This document shows positions 1 through 4,619 of a DNA stretch of 6,113 nt, piece by piece; the first letter of the stretch is position 1, and every line of letters begins with the position of its first letter. The translations under genes were made by a program, and so were the position numbers. Origin of the DNA: Ghiorsea sp. GTDB taxonomy: Bacteria > Pseudomonadota > Zetaproteobacteria > Mariprofundales > Mariprofundaceae. The stretch is from NCBI GenBank assembly GCA_021772875.1, contig JAJFLD010000186.1, positions 1-6,113 on the forward strand. Direction: 5' to 3'. The notes under the pieces are model-generated. The model was not told the DNA's origin and made no database searches. It saw nothing but the letters and a program-made list of their open reading frames with translations.

Positions 1-1
1 C

Positions 2-37
2 AAAGCATATAAAGCACACGTAGGCCATCAAGCATAA
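2..37 (+). CDS. possible 3' end of an upstream gene (partial)
   Basis: Reading from base 2 gives an open stretch ending KAYKAHVGHQA and a TAA stop at 35-37, which abuts the ATG of the MIF-like gene at 38. Direct stop-start abutment is typical of operons, so this frame is the most attractive candidate for the tail of a gene cut by the window edge. The other two plus frames also stop early (TAA at 10-12, TAG at 21-23). Eleven codons cannot be assigned to any family, and the call rests on spacing alone. Confidence 0.25.
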   Translation, partial: KAYKAHVGHQA

Positions 38-376
38 ATGCCAGTTTTAAGCATTCAAACCAATGCGTTGGTGCAAGATAAAACAAACTTCTTAACACAA
101 GCCTCGTTATGGGTCGCCGAGGCACTAAGCAAACCTGAAAGCTATGTGATGATTCACCTATCCGATGATGAGACTATGAGTTTTTCTGGGACAACAGAGC
201 CTTTGGCATATGTTGAGCTCAAAAGCTTAGGTTTGACAAGTAGCCAGACAGCAGGCCTATCCAAGACATTGTGTGCTTTCTTACAAAAAGAGCTGCAAGT
301 CGATGCTTCGCGTATATACATCGAATTTTCCGCACCTGAGCGGGCTATGTTTGGTTGGAATAGCGGAACATTTTAA
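38..376 (+). CDS. MIF / phenylpyruvate tautomerase-like protein
   Basis: The 112-residue protein has the length and layout of the macrophage migration inhibitory factor family in the tautomerase superfamily, small trimeric enzymes that use the N-terminal proline as catalytic base after methionine removal. Pro2 is present. The family's active-site lysine is found as K32 in SKPESYVM, followed by the conserved FSGTTEP segment (49-54), the LKSLG strand and the C-terminal FGWNSGTF (105-112), matching the family's GWN-S/G-TF tail. The CxxC oxidoreductase motif of mammalian MIF is absent: the equivalent segment is EPLAYVEL, and C79 is the only cysteine. There is no signal peptide, so it is probably cytosolic. 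The best upstream purine block is TAGG at 21-24, rather far from the ATG, so translation may be coupled to an upstream gene. Keto-enol tautomerase activity is a family property; the natural substrate of bacterial members is generally unclear. No clear hairpin terminator is visible in 377-471 before the convergent gene. Confidence 0.9.
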   Translation: MPVLSIQTNALVQDKTNFLTQASLWVAEALSKPESYVMIHLSDDETMSFSGTTEPLAYVELKSLGLTSSQTAGLSKTLCAFLQKELQVDASRIYIEFSAPERAMFGWNSGTF

Positions 377-471
377 ATCGTCATAAGTTGCGAATTAGAC
401 ACGTATAAGAACATATGTCGTCCAAACCATCAGCATAAACACGAAACAAGACCCGGACTCCTACATTCGTT

Positions 472-1125
472 TTATAAAAAACCCAGAGCATCTAGAATAA
501 AATGTATACGTGAAAAGCTTTGTGTTCTTTTTAACTCTGAGTTCATACTGTCTTGTGTGTCCTCAAGTTGTCGAAGCCTTTTTTCTAGTTTTACTTGTTT
601 TGCGTACGCAGACTTTTGAATCAATTCGTCGATTTTACCAGTATCAAACAGTTCTAATATCTTAGTTAAGTCATCGCGCTCAACCCATGTGCCATGTGAT
701 GAGCAAGAATCCAACATAATTCCAGAACTATTTAAGAACACATTGTGAAGCATGGGCTCGGAACAAACGGAGCAGTTTAAATATGCTGTTCGAGTGCTTT
801 TTGGCTGCGAGCTTTTTAATTCATTCAATGCAGTAATGATTTTTTTGTATACGACAGGTTGTGATAAAGCCTTTTGGAATTTTAAGACTTCACCCTTATC
901 AAACCAAATCCCATTACAATTGGAACAATGGTCAAGCTCCAAATCAGCTAAGGTAATGATATGTGTTGTAATTTCGCATGTAGGGCATTTAATTGGTACG
1001 TGAGCGTCTCTTGTTTTAACTGACTGTACTGCTCGATTGCAATGAACGCACTTTTTACTGAGTTTGGATGTTGCTTGCTTACAATGTGGACACTTGATTA
1101 CATTTTTCTTGAGACTGGTAGACAC
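472..1125 (-). CDS. multi-zinc-ribbon (TFIIB-type zinc finger) protein with coiled-coil tail
   Basis: This 217-residue soluble protein starts with GTG at 1125, supported by a GGGAGAG ribosome binding site about 8 nt upstream. Three metal-binding modules can be read in order. The first is an N-terminal double CxxC ribbon (C12, C15, C26, C29). The second is a zf-TFIIB-like module (C47, C50, C67, C70) with the typical sequence LELDHCSNCNGIWFDKGEV, in which the second knuckle is followed by GIWFD-GE. The third is a degenerate copy of the same module (C118, C121, C141, H144; CSSHGTWVERDDL) in which the last cysteine is replaced by histidine. A charged, leucine-spaced stretch at about 175-205 is probably a coiled coil. 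Proteins of this kind are common in Proteobacteria and mostly uncharacterised; nucleic-acid or protein binding is plausible but not shown here. It lies 112 nt downstream of the MepA-like gene on the same strand and could be co-transcribed with it. No hairpin terminator is evident past the stop. The zinc-ribbon assignment is firm; the function is unknown. Confidence 0.85.
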   Translation of the reverse strand: MSTSLKKNVIKCPHCKQATSKLSKKCVHCNRAVQSVKTRDAHVPIKCPTCEITTHIITLADLELDHCSNCNGIWFDKGEVLKFQKALSQPVVYKKIITALNELKSSQPKSTRTAYLNCSVCSEPMLHNVFLNSSGIMLDSCSSHGTWVERDDLTKILELFDTGKIDELIQKSAYAKQVKLEKRLRQLEDTQDSMNSELKRTQSFSRIHFILDALGFL

Positions 1126-1237
1126 AATATATACTCTCCCGAACTTCTTAATTAAGGTTAGTTGCTTGGTTAGCTGTTGTCTACATGTTGCATATGCTCA
1201 ACCCTTATATGTTGCCACGGTATTATTTTTCTTAGCA

Positions 1238-1909
1238 CTAGGGTTGGCACGTGATCTCAAAATCAACGTGATAATGTTCATCGTGCCTTACCCATGAGCG
1301 CTTGTTAGAGAACTGAATATTTTTCTTGAGATATTGACCATATTTAGTGTTCATGAGATAGGGTTGTAGTTTTGGGTCGAAGATTACACGCCAAAGGTTT
1401 AGTTTCTTTGCAATTGCTGCTTTGTGTAAAGCAACGATATGGGCAGCTAGCGCCTCATAATCGATTTCATACACATCATATTTTCCAGCACTATCAAACT
1501 CAATGGCATAGCCAAGTTTATTGAAGAAGTGGGTAGGCAGGTGAACTGATTCCCCCTTGTTGTTTGTAACCGGAACCATAAAATCTGCGGATAGACCATT
1601 GCGGTGCGTTTTATGCGGCTTAAGTTGACCGCCTTCTTTGAACCCTGTTTCAGCATATTTATACACTTTTCCAGGGGCTTCCGTTTCAAGCCATTTATAA
1701 GCGGTTAGTATTATTTCTCTTACTTCTGAGTGAACATAGGTTCTACCCAAAACTTCAGCGGACGCGCTGTAGCTAACGAAGTTATTTCCCTCGCTCGGTA
1801 ATTTTACCCCGCCTTCAAGTCGTCCATTTGCGGTTGTTCCATAGCAAATGCTCTCACCCGCATTTGCAACGGAACTCATAATAGAAACCAAAATGATTAA
1901 ATACTTCAA
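1238..1909 (-). CDS. secreted MepA-like murein endopeptidase (M74/LAS metallopeptidase)
   Basis: Penicillin-insensitive murein endopeptidases (family M74, LAS fold) cut D-Ala-mDAP cross-links of peptidoglycan in the periplasm using zinc. Here the segment GGQLKPHKTHRNGLSADF matches the family block GG-x-PH-x2-H-x2-G-x3-D, supplying H102 and D109. The C-terminal block WVRHDEHYHVDF supplies H209, H212 and H214, the HxxHxH-type zinc and catalytic cluster. The N-terminus is a signal peptide (MKYLIILVSIMSSVANA, cut before GESICYG). The mature protein has one Cys near each end (SICYG and ITCQP), which could form a disulfide. I placed the start at the TTG of 1909 because AGAGGGG (1922-1916) lies 6 nt upstream; the in-frame TTG at 1915 touches that site and is less likely. 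At 223 residues it is shorter than E. coli MepA (about 274). It is divergent from ybiT and lies upstream of the zinc-ribbon gene. The fold is well supported; substrate specificity is inferred. Naming it mepA would overstate the similarity. Confidence 0.82.
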   Translation of the reverse strand: MKYLIILVSIMSSVANAGESICYGTTANGRLEGGVKLPSEGNNFVSYSASAEVLGRTYVHSEVREIILTAYKWLETEAPGKVYKYAETGFKEGGQLKPHKTHRNGLSADFMVPVTNNKGESVHLPTHFFNKLGYAIEFDSAGKYDVYEIDYEALAAHIVALHKAAIAKKLNLWRVIFDPKLQPYLMNTKYGQYLKKNIQFSNKRSWVRHDEHYHVDFEITCQP

Positions 1910-1959
1910 TTCCAACCCCTCTAAGTTATAGAAGATAGATGCTTCGTTTGAGGTTGTCT

Positions 1960-1990
1960 ATTTTACAGTGTTTAGGTGCTTGCTTGTTAA
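1960..1990 (-). promoter_or_regulatory. weak candidate promoter for the MepA-like gene
   Basis: On the minus strand, TTAACA (1990-1985) and TAAAAT (1965-1960) resemble sigma70 -35 and -10 boxes. They are separated by 19 bp, longer than the usual 17, so the match is only moderate. The position, about 50 nt upstream of the TTG start, is reasonable, and the site overlaps the inverted repeat at 1966-2001. Confidence 0.25.
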
Positions 1991-2001
1991 ATGAAACACT
2001 G
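1966..2001. repeat. inverted repeat in the mepA-like/ybiT divergent region
   Basis: CAGTGTTT (1966-1973) and AAACACTG (1994-2001) are perfect 8-bp inverted arms with a 20-bp spacer. They lie between the divergent start codons and over the spacer and -35 of the putative mepA-like promoter, a layout compatible with a bipartite operator. An 8-bp match can also arise by chance in a region of this size, so regulation is only a suggestion. The rest of the 1923-2094 gap shows no further clear structure. Confidence 0.35.
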
Positions 2002-2094
2002 CCCTTGTATATCTACCCACGAACAATAGCCTCCGCCGCCCCTAAAAAATCATTGCACCATGATGTGCCGTGATTAAAACTATATGTCACACGG

Positions 2095-3696
2095 ATGAAC
2101 GCTTTGATTTCTACAACTGGTATTACAATGCAATTTGGGCAAAAGCCCCTCTTCGAAAATGTTACGGTGAAGTTTGGTGATAACAATCGTTATGGCCTGA
2201 TTGGTGCCAATGGCTGCGGTAAATCGACTTTTATGAAGATTTTAGGCGGCGATTTGGTGCCGACTGCGGGCACTGTGCAAATTGGTGAACACCAACGCAT
2301 TGGTAAACTGCGTCAAGATCATTTCGCTTTTGAAGAACATACAGTGATTGATTCTGTGATGATGGGGCATGAGCTGCTTTGGAAAATCAAAACTGAGCGT
2401 GATGCGCTTTATGCAAAGCCTGATTTTAGTGAAGAAGATGGTATGCGCGCTGGTGATTTGGAAGCGCAATTTGCTGAGCTTGATGGTTATAGTGCTGATG
2501 CCAATGCGGGCGATTTATTGCTGAGTATGGGTATTCCATTGGAAGAACATTTTAGCTTGATGAAATCCATTGCCCCGGGCTGGAAGCTGCGCGTATTGCT
2601 TGCCCAAGCCTTGTTTGGCGATCCTGAAATTATTCTGCTTGATGAGCCAACCAACAACTTGGACATCAATGCTATTCGTTGGTTAGAAACAGTGATTATG
2701 TCGCGCAATGCAACCATGATCATTATCTCCCATGATAGGCATTTCTTAAACAGCGTATGCACGCATATGGCCGATGTGGATTATGGCGAGATTCGTTTGT
2801 ATCCAGGTAATTACGACGACTACATGGAAGCTGCGGCCTTGGTGCAAGCCAAATTATTGCAAAGCAATGCCAAAAAATCTGAAAAGATTGAAGAGCTACA
2901 AGCGTTTGTGCGCAGATTCTCTGCCAATGCCTCAAAATCTACCCAAGCCCAATCAAGGGCCAAACAAATTGATAAAATCCAATTGGATGAAGTGAAAGTG
3001 TCGAGCCGCATCACACCTTTCATCCGCTTTACACAAGACAAAAAACTTTTCCGCGTGGCTTTAGAGCTTAAAGGCATCAGCAAAGGGTTTGATGAAAAAC
3101 CATTGTTTAAAAACTTTGATTTTATGCTTACTGCCGGTGAACGCATTGCCGTGATTGGTGCAAATGGTATTGGTAAAACAACCTTTATGCGTTGTTTGGC
3201 TGGTGATTTAGAAGTGGATTCAGGCATTGTGAAATGGTCTGAAAATGCGCAACTTGGTTATTATGCTCAGGATCATTCCCATGACTTTGTACAGAATGAA
3301 AGCCTTTACGACTGGATGGCACAGTGGAAAAAACCAGAACATGGCGAACAAGAAATTCGTGGTATTTTGGGGCGTATGTTGTTTTCTTCCAACGATATTG
3401 CTAAAAAAGTGCAACAGCTTTCAGGTGGAGAGCAGGGGCGTATGCTTTTTGGTAAGTTTATGTTCAAAAATCCAAACGTATTGCTGCTTGATGAACCAAC
3501 CAACCACATGGATATGGAGTTTATCGAATCGTTGAATATGGCCTTAGAGCATTATGAAGGTACGTTGGTGTTTGTATCTCATGACCGTGAATTTGTATCT
3601 TCGCTTGCAACACGCATCATTGAAATCACCGAAGATGGCATCATGGATTATCATGGGACGTACGAGGAATACCTCAAATCCCAAGGCGTCTCTTGA
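2095..3696 (+). CDS. ybiT: ABC-F family ATPase YbiT
   Basis: This 533-residue protein has two ABC ATPase domains and no membrane segments, the ABC-F arrangement of ribosome-associated translation factors. Domain 1 has Walker A GANGCGKST (37-45), Walker B ending LLDEP (181-185) in ILLDEPTNNLD, and a switch histidine H213 (SHDRH). A charged helical linker at about 240-320 corresponds to the P-site tRNA interacting motif. Domain 2 has Walker A GANGIGKTT (355-363), signature LSGGE (442-446), Walker B LLLDE (463-467) and H496. Both Walker B glutamates (E184, E467) are present. The domain 1 signature is degenerate (APGWKLR, 160-166), as I recall it also is in E. coli YbiT. Further near-identical YbiT blocks are RYGLIGANG, RIGKLRQD, FSANASKS, VKWSENA, GYYAQDH and SHDREFVSSLATRI. 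The length matches E. coli YbiT (about 530). The start is the only ATG fitting the family N-terminus (LIST-x-ITMQFG), although its ribosome binding site is weak (CGG just upstream). ppiC follows 126 nt later on the same strand. Confidence 0.95.
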   Translation: MNALISTTGITMQFGQKPLFENVTVKFGDNNRYGLIGANGCGKSTFMKILGGDLVPTAGTVQIGEHQRIGKLRQDHFAFEEHTVIDSVMMGHELLWKIKTERDALYAKPDFSEEDGMRAGDLEAQFAELDGYSADANAGDLLLSMGIPLEEHFSLMKSIAPGWKLRVLLAQALFGDPEIILLDEPTNNLDINAIRWLETVIMSRNATMIIISHDRHFLNSVCTHMADVDYGEIRLYPGNYDDYMEAAALVQAKLLQSNAKKSEKIEELQAFVRRFSANASKSTQAQSRAKQIDKIQLDEVKVSSRITPFIRFTQDKKLFRVALELKGISKGFDEKPLFKNFDFMLTAGERIAVIGANGIGKTTFMRCLAGDLEVDSGIVKWSENAQLGYYAQDHSHDFVQNESLYDWMAQWKKPEHGEQEIRGILGRMLFSSNDIAKKVQQLSGGEQGRMLFGKFMFKNPNVLLLDEPTNHMDMEFIESLNMALEHYEGTLVFVSHDREFVSSLATRIIEITEDGIMDYHGTYEEYLKSQGVS

Positions 3697-3700
3697 GCTT

Positions 3701-3782
3701 AAAATCGTCCATCTCGGCGTTGGTGCACCTTGCCAATAGCGCTGCTATAGGCTGCGGTTTCCGCCTTGATATGGGCGATTTT
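3701..3782 (+). other. 82-nt structured intergenic element between ybiT and ppiC
   Basis: AAAATCGTCCAT (3701-3712) pairs with ATGGGCGATTTT (3771-3782) over 12 positions: 11 Watson-Crick pairs and one T/G that would be a U-G wobble in the plus-strand RNA but a C-A mismatch in the minus-strand RNA. Inside, GGCG (3716-3719) can pair with CGCC (3762-3765). Further inside are hairpins TTGG/CCAA (3720-3723/3733-3736), ATAGC-GCT-GCTAT (3736-3748) and GCGG-TTT-CCGC (3754-3764), the last competing with the GGCG/CGCC stem. The interior is richer in G+C than the flanks. It begins 4 nt after the ybiT stop and ends 40 nt before the chosen ppiC start. It could be a structured leader of ppiC, a processed intergenic RNA, a degenerate ybiT terminator, or a small palindromic repeat. 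I do not recognise an RNA family. Confidence 0.5.
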
Positions 3783-3822
3783 ACATCCCATTCCTGACTT
3801 GAATTTAAGGTAGATGTTGCTG

Positions 3823-4101
3823 ATGAAAAGTGCGATGGCAAAACATATTTTAGTAAAAACCAAGCCTGAGGCGGAGTCGTTAAAACAGCACCTTGCCAAG
3901 GGTGAAGACTTTGCCAAGTTGGCGCGGCAGCATTCATTATGCCCTTCGAAAAAACGCGGTGGCGATTTGGGTGAAATATTTCCTGGGCAATTGGTCAAAG
4001 CTGTTGAACAAGTCATTTTCAAAAAAGAGTTACACAAAGTGCAAGGTCCTGTGAAAAGTAAGTTTGGTTTTCATCTGATTATCACGTACTTCCGTGATTA
4101 A
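3823..4101 (+). CDS. ppiC: peptidyl-prolyl cis-trans isomerase, parvulin type (PpiC)
   Basis: This is a single-domain parvulin of about 92 residues, the same size as E. coli PpiC (93), catalysing cis-trans isomerisation of X-Pro bonds in proteins. It has no signal peptide, so it should act in the cytoplasm, unlike the periplasmic SurA and PpiD. The diagnostic blocks are AKHILVK at the N-terminus (H8), EDFAKLARQHSLCPS (C40), KRGGDLGEIFPGQLV (GGDLG at 46-50) and the C-terminal GPVKSKFGFHLI (H84), which contribute the two active-site histidines and the central cysteine of the family. Three in-frame ATGs occur at 3814, 3823 and 3835. I chose 3823 because TAAGG (3806-3810) is badly placed for 3814 and too far from 3835, but 3835 would give the MAKHILV start most like E. 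coli. A strong hairpin terminator follows the stop. The structured element upstream lies within the probable leader. Confidence 0.93.
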   Translation: MKSAMAKHILVKTKPEAESLKQHLAKGEDFAKLARQHSLCPSKKRGGDLGEIFPGQLVKAVEQVIFKKELHKVQGPVKSKFGFHLIITYFRD

Positions 4102-4129
4102 ACATCAGAATGATTAATATCCGTTAATA

Positions 4130-4154
4130 TAAAACCGATTGACGCTCGGTTTTA
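4130..4154 (+). terminator. hairpin terminator after ppiC
   Basis: TAAAACCGA (4130-4138) and TCGGTTTTA (4146-4154) form a perfect 9-bp stem with a 7-nt loop (TTGACGC). The 3' arm ends in a T-run, as expected for a Rho-independent terminator. The A/T-rich arms make it symmetrical, so it could also work on the minus strand. It starts 28 nt after the ppiC stop codon. Confidence 0.7.
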
Positions 4155-4166
4155 TCGCAGCATAAT
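4139..4166 (+). promoter_or_regulatory. sigma70-type promoter of the blaI-M56-tolC operon
   Basis: TTGACG (4139-4144) and CATAAT (4161-4166) each match the sigma70 consensus at five of six positions, with a 16-bp spacer. Transcription would start near 4173, about 36 nt before the repressor ATG. The -35 box lies in the loop of the ppiC terminator, so terminator and promoter are interleaved. Confidence 0.65.
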
Positions 4167-4168
4167 TC

Positions 4169-4188
4169 GCCGCGGCAATAATTTTGCC
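4169..4188. promoter_or_regulatory. candidate operator dyads at the transcription start
   Basis: GCCGCGGC (4169-4176) is a perfect 8-bp palindrome at the predicted start site. It overlaps a second dyad, GGCAA (4174-4178) with TTGCC (4184-4188). Either could bind the dimeric BlaI-like repressor encoded just downstream and block initiation. The TACA/TGTA core of classical BlaI, MecI and CopY operators is not present here, so binding is inferred from position and symmetry alone. Confidence 0.35.
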
Positions 4189-4208
4189 TTAGAAGGAGAA
4201 TTTGCTGC

Positions 4209-4619
4209 ATGCTTCCTGCCAAACGACAAAATCTGGGTGAATTAGAAATGGCTGTGCTTGAGCACCTTTGGCTTAAGGTTTCAGGCGATGCAAAAGCTGT
4301 GCACAATTGCATTGGCACGCCTCGTGGTATTTCACAAAACACCATTCAATCCACTTTAGAGCGTTTATTTCGTAAAGGTCTTCTTGGCCGCGAGAAAGTT
4401 AGCCATGCTTATGTGTATTCTCCTTTGGTGCAGCGCGAAGAGTTGATGACACAGTTGATCGATGAAGTGGTGAAAACACTTTCAGATGGTAAAACTGATT
4501 ATTTGTTATCTGCATTTGTCGATTATGCAGCGCGAGCTGATGAATCCAGCTTGGATCGTTTGGAACAATTGATTGCCCGACGTCGTGAAATCGAATCTTT
4601 GGAAAAAGAGCATGAATAA
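4209..4619 (+). CDS. BlaI/MecI/CopY-family transcriptional repressor
   Basis: This 136-residue protein has the two-part layout of the penicillinase-repressor family: an N-terminal winged helix (about 9-72) and a helical dimerisation tail. Family hallmarks are LGELEMAVLEHLW at the start, the recognition region NTIQSTLERLFRKGLLGRE (44-62) and the wing ending AYVYSPL. In staphylococcal BlaI and MecI the partner protease inactivates the repressor at an Asn-Phe bond near residue 101; by alignment by eye the equivalent here is A102-F103 in SAFVDY, a possible cleavage site. The C-terminus is strongly charged (RRREIESLEKEHE). AAGGAG (4193-4198) lies 10 nt before the ATG. The gene is first in a tight operon with an M56 protease and a TolC-family gene, and probably represses its own promoter. 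Family assignment is secure; the operator and inducer are inferred. It is not evidence of beta-lactam resistance. Confidence 0.92.
   Translation: MLPAKRQNLGELEMAVLEHLWLKVSGDAKAVHNCIGTPRGISQNTIQSTLERLFRKGLLGREKVSHAYVYSPLVQREELMTQLIDEVVKTLSDGKTDYLLSAFVDYAARADESSLDRLEQLIARRREIESLEKEHE

Noticed and set aside
377..471. Terminator or tRNA/attachment site between the convergent MIF-like and zinc-ribbon genes
   Set aside because: I found no stem of useful length with a T-run, no cloverleaf and no repeat that could mark an integration end.
752..1297. Plus-strand open frames of 83 and 77 codons opposite the zinc-ribbon and MepA-like genes
   Set aside because: Both lie antisense to genes with clear motifs, have no family features and no good ribosome binding sites.
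2053..2086. Promoter for ybiT from TTGCAC (2053-2058) and TATATG (2081-2086)
   Set aside because: The spacer is 22 bp, and the -10-like box would place the transcript start at about the ATG. The match is too poor to report as a feature.
2820..3227. Long minus-strand open frame (135 codons) inside ybiT
   Set aside because: It is antisense to a highly conserved ABC-F gene and encodes no recognisable domain, so it is a shadow of ybiT codon usage.
3699..3791. Small minus-strand ORF of 30 codons over the structured element (MGCKIAHIKAE...DGRF)
   Set aside because: Its codons look reasonable, but the only purine-rich site (AGGA) touches the ATG, and the reading coincides with the self-complementary arms, which explain the sequence better. 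Kept in mind only if protein-level conservation is found.
4573..4611. N-terminal extension of the M56 protein from a TTG at 4573
   Set aside because: It would overlap the repressor gene by 47 nt, has no fitting ribosome binding site, and puts charged residues before TM1. ATG 4612 gives a normal overlapping start.
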